From the NCBI GenBank assembly GCA_020796225.1, contig CM036756.1, forward strand, positions 58,310,616 to 58,374,615: 64,000 nt of DNA, in the 5' to 3' direction. The DNA comes from Arion vulgaris (taxonomy: Eukaryota; Mollusca; Gastropoda; Stylommatophora; Arionidae). Shown piece after piece: positions 21,663-32,344 of the stretch. Position 1 is the stretch's first letter; the number at the start of each line of letters is the position of its first letter. A program made the translations under genes and the position numbers. Below the pieces are notes generated by a model. It was not told where the DNA came from, did not search any database, and saw only the letters and a program-made list of their open reading frames with translations.

Positions 21663-22530
21663 GATTATAATAATATTTTAACATAAACAACACACAAACA
21701 CAAAACGTTTATAATATAAAAATGTAAACTGTACTTACCAGACGGAAATGCATCCACGAAACGAAAGTTGTGTTCGCATTTCCTTCCAATTTCTTGAAAT
21801 TGGATGACGTATCTCTTGTAGTCGGAAGTCATCCCTGCTATGTTAAATATATTCACAAGCACTTAGATTCCAAGAATAAAACAGTTATCCATGATTCTTT
21901 TCGAAAAGTTTTATCTGCAAAATGTTGCAAATTAATCCAATTGTTCAGAAAATATTGTATTTATCTGACTGTTCTTGAAAGAATGTTATCTCAAGAAGTC
22001 TTTTTGATTGTTCTCTTACTGTAGCACGAACCTGCATTCCTTATTTTTATTCAACAGTTAAATTGTAAACTGAAATTTTCAGCAACAATTGTTTCTTTAT
22101 TAATTTTGTGGCTTGATCGACACTGTGAGTGGTGAAATTAGGGATCTACTGAAGACAGAAAGACAGTTCTTCAGTGCTAGATTGAACCAGTACTGACATA
22201 TGGATTCTAGTCATGTGCATATTAATATACATAGTAAATTCATCTTTATATATTCAAATTATTTTGCTTAAATTATTCTCTTAAAGTGACAAAATATTTC
22301 AAAAGTCTTCTAAACACGCTGAATGCATGCTTCAGAAGAGATAGGAGCAATTATGGACATGCCCGATGCTCGATAAAGATGATCCTCAAATGAACAATAA
22401 ACAATAGTAAATTCTAGAGACACAGAGAATAGGTTTCACATGAGAATGCTAAGAATTCTCTGGACTTTTAAAATGATTAATGATGTGTTGAACGTGATCA
22501 AAACATTCAGAAAAACTTATTATAAACATC
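21663..22530. other. No gene recognised
   Basis: 870 bp of AT-rich DNA. Frames at 21665-21862 and 21770-22024 are short and without domains. It may be unique intergenic or intronic sequence. Confidence 0.4.
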
Positions 22531-22786
22531 TTCTTCTTTGAACACTCCATATCGAACATTTGGTAACCACTCTGTGTGATTTGTATGTGATCTGAGCATA
22601 AGAGCGATTGTACGTGGTGCCAGTTATGTGCCTACAAGTAGGCTAGCAAATCCGATTTCTGCGATGCTTTCTATTTACTAGGATAGCTTGCCTAGGAACT
22701 ACATCAGTCGACTCTTACAACATGCCTTGAAGGTCGCAGTGGTACTATTATTTGCTTCCTTTGCGGGCCTTGGTACCACACAGGCA
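22531..22786 (-). mobile_element. SINE S6, copy 6
   Basis: S6 in reverse from (TTC)n to GGTACCACACAGG. The core reads CAGTCGACTCTTACAACATG, one step off the consensus. Confidence 0.8.
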
Positions 22787-22924
22787 ATAATCAATATAAT
22801 AAAGAGGCAATTAGCATTTTTTGTGTGTGTGGACGTATAAATCACAAAATGAGAGGTTTACAACACATAGTGACAACCGATGCAATCATTGGGAAACGTA
22901 CATAGAGGAAATTCTATTTATTCA

Positions 22925-23325
22925 GGTTTTATGACAAGGAAGAGTGTCAACATCAGCATTTATAATCAGTAGTAAAGATAAGATTCTCAGACTGAGATAG
23001 TATGATAGAGTTACAAACACAGATCTGTGGATAAGAACCGAACAGGAACCCATGATGACCAAGGCCAAGAGGACAAAATAGCGATGGGTCGGGCATACCC
23101 TACAGAAGACACAGTCGAATGCCACTAGACAAGCACTTGAGTGGAACTCGCAAGGAAAAGGAAAAGAGGACACCCTAAACAGACCTGGAGACGAAGTCTT
23201 CATGAGGAACTGAAGAGTGCTTAACTGTCCTGGGAGACCATAAAGAGAACCGCCAGATACCGAGAAAAGTGGCGAACAACTGTTGAGGCCCTATGCTCCA
23301 CGAGAAGCAGAGAGGAATAAGTCAA
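22925..23325 (+). mobile_element. LINE LI, C-terminal end, copy 1
   Basis: One frame reads RWVGHTLQKTQSNATRQALE, followed by WNSQGKGKRGHPKQTWRRS, and a later segment resembles SWETIKRTARYREKWRTTVE. This is the textbook end of RTE/CR1-like polymerases. A stop after KSA and the GHP in place of GRP mark it as decayed. The element ends in GTAAGTAAATAAA. Confidence 0.85.
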
Positions 23326-23724
23326 GTAAGTAAATAAAGACAAGACTTTTCAGGCGATCCGTGAGGATTTACTAATCCAGACCTGTCAACAAGGAGATAT
23401 CAGACAAAATGTGACCTGCTGGTCTACCTACCAAGTTAGTTTTGGGTTGTGTAATGTGTTAACTACGCAGCCATATAATAAAAGTGGAGTAGCAACAGAA
23501 ACTAAAAATAAGTTCTTTAACATAAACGTGACATATGACAAGAAGCAGCCAAACCTGAAAGGAAGCTGAAACGCTGACAACCGTTTTTCGACAAGAGAAA
23601 ACTGAAAAAGAGACAATGGAAGAACCCATAATGACTTAGGACATGGGGAGAAAATGAGGGTTGATTATGCATACTATGAGGAAAACGGTCAAGTGTCAAT
23701 AGATGAGAACTTGATTGAAACCCG
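23326..23724. other. No gene recognised
   Basis: No coding signal. The short frames at 23428-23738 are unsupported. Confidence 0.4.
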
Positions 23725-24252
23725 CTCGTCATCATCAAATAGCTTGCCTGTGCAGAACGTTGCCACCCTAACAGTCCCTATGAATTTCTCTCTCTCTCTC
23801 ATAGGCCAGATGCTCCATTATTTAAGCCATCGTGCTCAAACAATCAGTTACATCTTAACCAAGAAGTCCCAAAAAAGACAGGTAACCTGGGCAGATGACT
23901 CTCAACAACCCGGGAGAGCAGTTTGTCTAAGAGTCGCTACCGTAAAAGAAAATAGCAACCTGCTGCGTTGCAGGTAGGCTGGGGACAGACAAAGACTGAC
24001 GGAGAGCGAACCCAGTAAACGCTGGGTGAAACCGTACACGTCACCCAATGATAAGCACTAGAGCTCCAAATGGCGCTGAACAATGCGACGTAAAATTACG
24101 TTCTTGGCAAAGGCTGTTTATATATCACAATAAGAATGATCAAAATGGCCAAAAAGAACGATCCAGAGAGAGAGAGTTACATCTTGAATCCATCTTCTCC
24201 TTGATTGTCTCCTTCTCCTCTTTAGCGGGGATGCCTCCTTCCATGATGGCCT
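23725..24252 (-). mobile_element. LINE LD 3' end, copy 2, split by an insert
   Basis: The minus strand holds LD in two parts: 24186-24252 (GGAAGGAGGCAT and GAGAAGATGGATTCAAGATG) and 23725-23846 (the GGCCTATGAGAG, GGGTGGCAACGTTCTGC and GCTATTTGATGATGA region). A 319 bp insert with TSD separates them. Confidence 0.8.
23857..24175. mobile_element. Unclassified insert U1 with 10 bp TSD
   Basis: Bracketed by gttacatctt at 23847-23856 and 24176-24185, so it moved as a unit. It is more GC-rich than its surroundings, with AACCTGGGCAGATGACTC and GCTGGGTGAAACCGTACACG. It ends with a segment containing CTGTTTATATATCACAATAA followed by GATCAAAATGGCCAAAAAGA. That same segment is the unit of the 38 bp minisatellite at 24918-25508. 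No pol III boxes or coding region recognised. Confidence 0.72.
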
Positions 24253-24430
24253 GTGTGAAACTCGCTAGGGAACGTGAAATGGGACCCCTCGACCTAGAGT
24301 CGGAGTTTCTTGAGGAACTGAAGAAAGTTTGATTATCTTCAGAAGACATACAAGAAACGGCATGAGACCGGGGAAAGAGGAGAATAACTGTTGATGTCCA
24401 ATGCCAAACGTAGAGCTGAGAGGAAAGAGC
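24253..24430 (+). mobile_element. LINE fragment (LI-like)
   Basis: Reads FLEELKKV then, past a stop, SSEDIQETA and RRITVDVQC, similar in spacing to the LI terminus at 22925 (W.TI.RTA...WRTTVEALC). Short and decayed. Confidence 0.5.
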
Positions 24431-24614
24431 ATTATCGTCTACACCAGCAGACATGGCACATGCTAATGATAAGGGCGAAATATGTAACATGTATATTTAC
24501 AACTCTAATGTATCTATCAAATAGGCAAAAAAAAAAGGTTGCAAATTACAAAAGGCTATTTGGCGTAGATCCAAACCCAAATACACGACGATAAACGAAT
24601 CATTAAAGAGAATT

Positions 24615-24778
24615 TGGATGAAATCGGATGCACATGTCCTAAACGTGTAGAAGTATATGCGTTTAGGGGCCTACCAAACCAATGTGCAACGTATACACGT
24701 TCTTGACAAAGATCAAACATATCACAAAGAGTGATTAAAATTGGTTGTAAAGAACGAACGCAAAGAAGAAGAAGATTA
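24615..24778 (+). mobile_element. SINE S5, copy 2 (5' truncated)
   Basis: Starts at GGATGAAATCGGATGCAC, so the head and core are lost; ends CGCAAAGAAGAAGAAG. Excellent match to copies at 910 and 49692 over its length. Confidence 0.85.
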
Positions 24779-24879
24779 AAGAGAATTGTACAGCGAAGGG
24801 AAGGAAAGTGTTTGACTGTCAGCATACAGATTCGAACATTTCCTAGGCAGAAAACTTCCGTTTCGGATGCGCTCGTCCT

Positions 24880-25508
24880 ATGTTAGTAGGGAACTCATGG
24901 GGGCGCAGTGTTCTAATCGTTCTTGGCAAAGACTGTTTATATATCACAATAAGAATGTACTTGGCAAAGACTGTTTATATATCACAATAAGAATGTACTT
25001 GGCAAAGACTGTTTATATATCACAATAAGAATGTACTTGGCAAAGACTGTTTATATATCACAATAAGAATGTACTTGGCAAAGACTGTTTATATATCACA
25101 ATAAGAATGTACTTGGCAAAGACTGTTTATATATCACAATAAGAATGTACTTGGTAAAGACTGTTTATATATCACAATAAGAATGTACTTGGCCAAGACT
25201 GTTTATATATCACAATAAGAATGTACTTGGCAAAGACAGTTTATATATCACAATAAGAATGTACTTGGCAAAGACTGTTTATATATCACAATAAGAATGT
25301 ACTTGGCAAAGACTGTTTATATATCACAATAAGAATGCACTTGGCAAAGACTGTTTATATATCACAATAAGAATGTACTTGGCAAAGACTGTTTATATAT
25401 CACAATAAGAATGTACTTGTCAAAGACTGTTTATATATCACAATAAGAATGATCAAAATGTTCTTAGCAAAGACTGTTTATATATCACAATAAGAATGAT
25501 CAAAATGT
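24880..25508 (+). repeat. 38 bp minisatellite derived from U1
   Basis: About 15 units built from TACTTGGCAAAGACTGTTT and ATATATCACAATAAGAATG. The first unit starts CGTTCTTGGC and the last two end GATCAAAATG, as in the single-copy U1 segment at 24111-24160. The 38 bp before the array also resembles U1. So this is a second U1 copy whose terminal segment was multiplied. Units are very similar, which indicates recent growth. Confidence 0.88.
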
Positions 25509-25750
25509 CAAGAAGAACAAACAAACAAAAAATTATATAGAAAGACATGATACAATGCTAAAACAGTTATAGCTGCAAAAATTGCAAGCACATGGAATAC
25601 GGAAATATAGAGATACTAATAAGAAGATAATGTTAAAATATGGAACAAATATCACGATGACAATGAACCAGTTGGGAGAGAGACGAAATTAATGATAAAT
25701 TGTAGCTATTCAGCAAAATAGAAAATGTGTGGAAAGTTAAGTTCAAGAAA

Positions 25751-25960
25751 AATGAAAATCGTGACATATGCTTTTAATGACCTCGCTCTAGGCACCACTT
25801 ATACGTTCAATGGTTTGCCATAGCTTCCTGAACGGTAAGTTCTATTCTTACAGTTCGTAAAAATCCACGTAAACAATTTTTTTGGTCAAACTGCCCAGCT
25901 CGGTGTTTGAACCAGGTACACTTGTGATCGAGCTCACTACCGAGCTACAGACGCTCACAA
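25751..25960 (-). mobile_element. SINE S3, copy 4
   Basis: Missing the CATCAACCACAGTAAACGAG block (deletion after GACCTCGC) but keeps CTAGGCACCACTTATACG and GTGTTTGAACCAGGTACACT. Confidence 0.78.
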
Positions 25961-25979
25961 TACATTTGAAAATAAATGC

Positions 25980-26345
25980 ATGTAAAACATAACGAAAATA
26001 AAATGAGACTAATTCAGAAGAAGTGATAAAATCATAGTAATGACCGGTTGATCAACCACTAGTAACAACTGTTATAAGAAGGAGAAGATGGAAATATGTT
26101 GGGCATACCTTGAGAAATATCTTGTGATCAAAGAATAACAAAGCAGACACTTAAGTGGGAGTGGGAAGCAAAATGGCTCAAGAAAGAAAAGACGTCCTAG
26201 GAAAATCCTGAAACGAATGTAACTGAAAAAGTAGAGAAATATCGGATCTAATTCCATAGAAGAGTTGCCCGGACAGAGAAGTATTGACAACAAATTCCTT
26301 GCAGGAACGTATATCGTAATGTATATCGATATGAGAAAAATATAT
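25980..26345 (+). mobile_element. LINE LB 3' end, copy 4
   Basis: Blocks AATTCAGAAGAAGTGATAAA, CCACTAGTAACAACTGTTAT, ATATGTTGGGCATACCTTGA. It ends next to a (TA)7 run. It lies upstream of the long LB copy in the same orientation, but is more diverged, so the two are separate insertions. Confidence 0.8.
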
Positions 26346-26404
26346 ATATATATATAAAATCTTCGATGCGGAAAAGCACATAATTAGACACAATATTTAA
26401 TAGT

Positions 26405-28240
26405 TATGTATAATTTATGTACAAGGAAGTGAAAAGAGCAGCTAGAAGAGATAAAAGAGCATATGTCAATCGACTGGCCGAAGAAGGGGAAAAGGCAGCT
26501 AAGACTGGAAACAGTAAAATGCTATACAACACACTAAAACAACTTACTGGAACATTTGTTTCAAAGGGTGGCCCAATCAAGAGCAAAGATGGTAAAGTTC
26601 TAACATCAGATACCGAGCAGAAGAAAAGATGGGCAGAACATTTTGAAGAAATATTAAATAGACCTGATCCACCAGTACTACTCAAGTTTGACGAAGAGGC
26701 AAGAAACAGCTCCCTACCAATTAACGAAGAAATGATAAGTGTAACTGAAGTCAAGGAGGCAATCGATTCCTTGATAAACAATAAGGCAGCGGGTGATGAC
26801 AACATTACTGCAGAAACGCTCAAAGCGGCTGATGATACAACTATTAGCCAGGTCCAAGAACTATTTAATAAAGTATGGGAAGAAGTAACTGTCCCAGGTC
26901 AATGGAAGAAGGGAATAATTGTTAAGATCCCCAAAAAGGTGATCTCAAAGATTGCAACAACTGGAGAGGGATCACCCTATTATCAGTAATGACCAAGACT
27001 TTCTGCAAAATCATTCTTAATAGAATCAAAGGAGCAGTGGACACAACCCTGAGAGAAGAACAAGCTGGTTTTAGACCTGGGAGAAGCTGCTTAGACCAAA
27101 TAATTACCCTACGACTAATTTTGGAGGAACATATTGAGAAGCAACAACCACTCATACTAAATTTCATCGATTTTAAAAAGCCTTTGATAGTCTACACAGA
27201 ATCTCTCTGTGGAATATTCTGAGATGCTATGGAATACCAGACAAAATAATAAACATTATAAAGAGCCTCTATGATGGTTCACAGTGTGCAGTTCGCACTG
27301 ATGGTGGACACAGCGACTGGTTTATGGTTGAAACCGGAGTAAAGCAAGGCTGTATTCTATCTCCGCTATTGTTTGGAGTGGCCATTGACTGGGTGATGCG
27401 AAAATGTTGCAGGGCGAAACTGGCATCGATTGGGTAGAAAATAGTCAACTAGAAGATTTGGATTTTGCAGATGAGTTAAGTAGAAACAACCAAGATATGC
27501 AAATAAAAGCAGACAACTTGTCATCTATAGCATTAAAAGTTGGACTGCAGATAAGCTATAAAAACAAATATAATGAAGACACCTATGGCAAGTAATGCAG
27601 ATATCACACTGGAATCTAAAATGATAAAAATAACAGAGCAGTTCACCTATTTGGGTAGCAATTTTGATTGCACAGGAAATGTTAAAAAGAAATTATGATA
27701 CGAATTGGCAAAGCAACATCAGCTTTTAAAAGTCTAAATAAAATATGGAACTGCAAGTTATATAGTATTAAAACTAAATTACGAATTTTCAATTCAAAGG
27801 TTGTATCAATCATAACATATGCCAGCGAGAGTTGGAAAATGACTAAAGATATAGAAAGCAAGTTGAATGCATTTGAAAGTAGATGTCTGCGAAAAATAAT
27901 GAATATAAAATGGAACGAATTCAGGAGAAGTAATGAAATCAGAGACATGTCTGGTCAACCACTAGTGACAACTGTTATAAGAAAGAGAAGATGGAGATAT
28001 GTTGGGCACACCTTGAGGAGAAATGATCAACGAATATCAAAGCAGGCATTGAAGTGGGATGCAAAGGGTTCAAGAAAGAGGTCGACCTAAGGAGACCCTC
28101 AAGCGAACTTTGCTGAGAGAGGCAGGAAATATCGGTCTCAGTTCCATGGAGGAGATTGAGCGAGTTGCCCAGGAATAGAGCGGTATGGGGACATTACTTG
28201 CAGGCCCTATGTAACGTATAACGGTACGAGAGGAATTATT
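26405..28240 (+). mobile_element. LINE LB, longest copy: RTE-like reverse transcriptase, broken
   Basis: Holds most of a non-LTR polymerase, lacking the endonuclease (5' truncated). In order: a 190-codon frame (26417-26989) with the pre-palm region and NKAAGDDNITAETLK; a frame at 26989 with EEQAGFRPGRSCLDQIITL; GVKQGCILSPLLFG near 27337; LEDLDFADE near 27437, where the catalytic FADD has become FADE; then IRKRRWRYVGHTLRRNDQRI near 27975 and the 3' UTR. At least five frameshifts or stops separate these, so it is dead. The RT motif order and the RRRWRYVGHTLR end fit RTE-type LINEs as found in molluscs, flatworms and other invertebrates. The tail is (ATT)n. It is the reference for the five shorter LB copies. 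Confidence 0.9.
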
Positions 28241-28377
28241 ATTATTATAATTTTATAATTTATGTGTAGCGTTTTTATATTCACAGTAAGAGTATGTCCA
28301 TATGTTGTATGTAATGAGTATATAACATTTGCATATCTGAAGTGTAATTTTAACGAGTTTATCTAACTTGAGAGACA

Positions 28378-28590
28378 CAACTGCGTAGTAGTTAATACAC
28401 TTGCTCGTAGGCGCGTGGTCCTATATTCGAATTCCACAGGTTGAGTGACATTTTTTCTAACCGTTTGACAGGTCGACCCAATCTAAAGTGGGTACCAGAG
28501 AAACACTGAGATGTAAAGACGGCAGCCGTGATGTCAGCCACATGACTCATCATATGAGGTTAGTCAAAGAAAAATACAGTTCTAACACAT
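28378..28590 (+). mobile_element. SINE S4, copy 4
   Basis: Head CAACTGCGTAGTAGTTAATA, a B-box region TATTCGAATTCCAC, GGTCGACCC, AGTGGGTACCAG. The 3' side ends near ATCATATGAGG. Moderately diverged. Confidence 0.72.
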
Positions 28591-28687
28591 TATTTCTAAA
28601 AAATACCTAATGGTAGGAAAAGTGGTCTGTAACTTTTTTTTTTACTATATGTAGTTTAGAATATGGATTGAGATTGAGAGATAGAGG

Positions 28688-29232
28688 CTAGAGTACAAAA
28701 AGCAAATGCTGTAACCTACCAGCTAGCCCCATTGTTAAGGCACCCACAAATTTCACAGGCAGCTAAGCAACAGATGATCAACAGTATTTTTATACCTACT
28801 TTGTGTTACCAGAGCCAAACATGGACATTGAGCAAAGCGCAGTCACACAAAATAACTACATGTGAAATGCGTTGCCTGCGAAAAGTTACCAACAACACAA
28901 GAAAAGACAGAATCACTAACATCAGCATAAGAAAGAAAGTTGGCACAAAACCGTGCTTGAATTACATAGATAAACAAAGAATGAAGTGGTTTGGCCACTT
29001 AATAAGAATGCATCCAAACTCCACAGTATACAGAGTCTTCTACAACAGAACATCGGGAAAGAAGGCAAGGGGAAGACCCGGAAAAGATGGTTAGATGGCG
29101 TAGCAGAATCCTGTGAAAGAGCAAAGATAACAATCACACAAGCCACCAGAACAGCGCAAGACAAAAACAGAAAACCACGACACTGGGCAACAACCCGGTA
29201 GCAGTGTGACGACAAAAGAAGAAGAAGAAGTT
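28688..29232 (+). mobile_element. LINE LA, C-terminal end, copy 2
   Basis: A 120-codon frame (28732-29094) reads LRHPQISQAAKQQMINSIF, LCYQSQTWTLSKAQ, CEMRCLRKVTN, RMKWFGHLIRMHPNS and SGKKARGRPGKDG. One base change in the RGRPRKRW box shifts the frame, which resumes as RKRWLDGVAE. The 3' UTR ends CAAAAGAAGAAGAAGAAG. This is the best LA copy. The LYGSE.WTL-type and GH motifs place it with RTE/CR1-like LINEs. Confidence 0.88.
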
Positions 29233-29379
29233 TAGAATATAAAAGAAAAGGGAATTTTTAAGGAGCTAGTAAATATACAGAAATTATGTAAGAACATACG
29301 ATGATACTTCAGATTTGTTTGACGTAAGGCAGAAAAAGTTCCATTCTGTTTCCTTGTATGTTCAACATATATGCTTAAA

Positions 29380-29643
29380 ATATCATGAGGAAAAGATCCG
29401 CTACAGAATATAGCGGAAAAGATCAATTCGAATTTGTTATAATCGGAGGAAAAGAAATAACTGAACTAAGATATTCTGATGATACAGTTTTACTTTCAAC
29501 ATAGCAAAAAGGGATTGAGAAATTAATAATGGAAGGTCAAGAGATAAAAGCAAAATAAAATTGTATATCTCAATGTATGGAAACAGAATAAAGTGGTTTG
29601 GTCACTTAGTAAGAAAGCGAACAGAAAAGCTGCCTATGAAGCT
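29380..29643 (+). mobile_element. LINE copy 3 (LA-like), left part
   Basis: Reads IIGGKEITELRYSDDTVLLST, i.e. a YSDD catalytic box, then after a deletion NRIKWFGHLVRKRTEKLPMK. It stops where the Penelope-like element begins and resumes at 31959. The last ten bases, ctatgaagct, are the left TSD. Confidence 0.78.
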
Positions 29644-31958
29644 CCTGACGGCCTTATAGCTCTCCAGTTCTTTCTCAATAGGAGAACTAATCCACTTGTG
29701 TCAACTTCTGCTCTCCTTCGTCTTGCGGAACTAGTGTAGGAGTAGCCCTAGGGGTGACCAGCGCATGACAAGCAATAGAATACAATAATAACGTAATAGA
29801 CTATGTGTTGCACTCTCAAAACAGAAGGGCAACACATGACAACAAGACAGTTACGTAGAAAAATGACGTAAGGTAGCGACAGCTTAGGAAGAAAAAGAGA
29901 AACAAAAACACGGCAAAGAGGACAGACGTGTTACAAAGAACGAGATAGATAGGGTAGCTCAAATAACCAGTTTAGAAGACAGATTGACCACAAGAATATA
30001 CTGGTCACGTACACACGCATTAAGTGATACCATGTGATCTGTTAATAAAGATGGAACATTCATGAAATGACGGTTGGTTATTTATTATAAGTTTGTCTGG
30101 TATTTCAAGCCAGTCTGTACTATGTTGTCTACAAAACTACCATTATAACAACCTCTTACGACAACATCCAAATGGCACAACTAATACTACCACATACGTC
30201 ATTGCTACCACTTGTCACAATGAAAGGGAAGAAACCGTAGTTACAATAATGAAACCCCCAGCAGCAACCGTTAACACTAGTTCTCACTCTTAACTCCTTT
30301 CAGTTTAATGACCAATTCTTTGAGCAGATCAGTGGGGTTGCCATGGGTACTAAAATGGGACCTAGTTATGCTTGTCTATTCATGGGTTATCTTGAACACC
30401 TAGTATGGACTACATATGATGGCCCCTTCCGTCTGTCTATCACAGATACATTGATGACTGTATTGGCATCACTGATATGCCTGAAGCCGATTTGTCACGC
30501 TTCATTAATTTCATTAATGTTTTCAACCCTTCTATTCGTTTTACTTCTCACATCTCCACTACTTGTGTCAACTTTCTTGACATTACTATCACATTACGCC
30601 TATCCGCTATCACTACATCAGTATATTACAAGCCTACTGATGCACATAGTTTTCTCCTCTATACTTCTTCCCATCCCCGGCTTGTCGTGACTCTTTGCCA
30701 TTCTCGCAGCTCTTACGCCTTCGTCGCCTTTGTAGTGAGGACGATGATTTTCTTGAGAGAGCTCGCGAGATGCTTGATTTCTTTCGTAGGCGCCTATACC
30801 CGAAGAGGGTGCTTGTCTCGGCTATGCATCGCGTTCAGAAAATCACTCGCCAGCAGGCCCTTACCAGCCAGCATAGGACTACTAACTCTGACAGAGTAAA
30901 ACTTATCTTAACTTACCACCCCCATAGTTCCCTGGTGAAAAATGTTTTATTCCGTCATCTGTCTCTCCTTAGATCAGATCCTGAGACCCGTTCTGTCTTC
31001 CCCCACTATCCTTTGGTGTCTTACAGACGGGACAGAAGTCTTAAGGATATGTTAGTACACAGTCGCCTTAAGTCCAATATCCAGACTCATTTTGGCACTG
31101 TCCAGTGTGGCCGTCGGCGTTGCAACACGTGTGCTTATGTGATACAGACGCGTACTGTATCTTTTCCTTTAGGCACGTTTCTTATTGACGATGGGTCACA
31201 TGCGAGTCCCGTAATCTTATCTATGCCATTATCTGTAAGCGGTGTAACAAGGCTTATATCGGCGAGATAGGCAAGAGGCTCAGTGACCGATTCGCCCAAC
31301 ACTTACGCGACATACGCCAATGCTCTGTGACCCTGTAGCCCCCATTTCAATGATACTGGCCATTTAGGTGCTCACGATGTCCAGGTCACAGCCATCCGAT
31401 CATGTTCCTCGGATGATCGCAGTCGATTTGCTCTGGAGAATCGGTTGATTTCTTTGTATGGTACCTTGCGACCACGCGGGCTCAACGTATTACATTCTTA
31501 TGCTTCTTAGTACTTTCTCTTCCATGCTTTGTAATCTATATGGGTATATGTTGCATGTATTCATGTTATATTCCATTCTTATGCTTCTTAGTACTTTCTC
31601 TTCCCATGCTTTGTAATCTATATGGGTATATGTTGCATGTATTCCAGTTATATATTTACTAGATGTTTCATTGTTTCTTTTCCTTTCTATTTCTAGTTTT
31701 TATGTGTGTTTTTGTGTTACATTTATTTCGTTATTCGTTTTTATTCCAGATTTTCCTTAGATACGTTTGTATTTGGTCGTCCATTTGTGTTTCATTTTAA
31801 TTTGTCACTCCTGTTTGTTCGTTTGCTTGATAAAGGCCTTGTTGGTCGAAACGTTGCTGTATTTTGTCATTGTTTTTGTAATTTGTAAAACTACAGTACT
31901 TTGTAATTACGTGTTTTGCCAATCAAATAGTTTTACTGCAGTTCCATATATATATATA
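29644..31958 (+). mobile_element. Penelope-like element PLE1 (RT + GIY-YIG), 10 bp TSD
   Basis: Inserted in a LINE: ctatgaagct at 29634-29643 and 31959-31968. It is 5' truncated and starts in the reverse transcriptase. In order: LNRRTNPLVSTSALLRLAEL, GVAMGTKMGPSYACLFMG near 30337, HRYIDDCIGIT near 30441 (catalytic YIDD), FLDITI and YYKPTDAHSFLLYTSSHP, SQLLRLRRLCSEDDDF, the cysteine motif CGRRRCNTC near 31110, then NLIYAIICKRCNKAYIGEIG near 31211, the GIY-YIG nuclease of endonuclease-plus Penelope elements, and its downstream ALENRLI with the conserved E. It ends at a stop at 31508-31510. Three frameshifts (about 30400-30447, 30690, 31190) inactivate it. The 3' part has an 80 bp tandem duplication (31487-31650) and a 200 bp terminus that recurs at 53.6, 54.1, 40.0 and 62.7 kb. 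Confidence 0.92.
29735..30276. mobile_element. Solo LTR inside PLE1, 4 bp TSD
   Basis: A 542 bp insert starting TGTAGGAG and ending GTTAACA, bounded by ctag at 29731-29734 and 30277-30280. TG..CA ends, TGT..ACA symmetry, an AATAAA signal near 30044 and a 4 bp TSD fit a solo LTR of a Gypsy-type or similar retrotransposon. Removing it restores the Penelope RT frame between AELV and LTLNSF, because 546 is a multiple of three. No internal coding part remains. The family and strand cannot be told from one LTR. Confidence 0.8.
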
Positions 31959-32157
31959 CTATGAAGCTTTCCACTACAAAATATCAGGAAGGCGAGAGGA
32001 AGACCGAGGAAAAGGTGGATAGATAATGTAATTAAATTCTGCCAGGAGACTAAGAAAACCATCACACAAGTCATCAGAGAAACGCAAGACAAATACATAA
32101 AATCACGACACTGGGTTACCAACCCGGTAACAGTGTGCTGACAAAAGAAGAAGAAGA
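31959..32157 (+). mobile_element. LINE copy 3 (LA-like), right part
   Basis: Continues the LINE after the Penelope insertion with a segment like YKISGRREEDRGKGG, then the LA 3' UTR with CACGACACTGGGTTACCAAC and GGTAACAGTGTGCTGAC, ending AAAAGAAGAAGAAGA. Confidence 0.85.
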
Positions 32158-32344
32158 TCTCAATGTGGCAAAAACAAAAATAATTATTACTAATAAAACA
32201 AACATGACAGATGATATTTTTATCGAAGGAGAGAAAATAGAAAATGTGATCAGTTTTGAATATTTCGGTTAGCAGAAATGAGATACAGAAAATAAAAAGC
32301 TAAATAAACATATCCTTACAAAAACAAAAACAACTAAAACCAGT

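Noticed and set aside
21475..21693. Tyr-Ile repeat frame
   Set aside because: Translation of a (TA)n microsatellite.
26417..26989. 190-codon frame as a host gene
   Set aside because: It is the N-terminal part of a LINE reverse transcriptase and continues in broken frames downstream.
30695..31270. 191-codon frame as a host gene
   Set aside because: It is the RT-to-zinc-motif part of a frameshifted Penelope-like element.
31826..31862. Functional hammerhead ribozyme at the PLE terminus
   Set aside because: The CUGAUGA box is altered in all copies seen, including the catalytic G8 position; kept only as a weak similarity in the findings.
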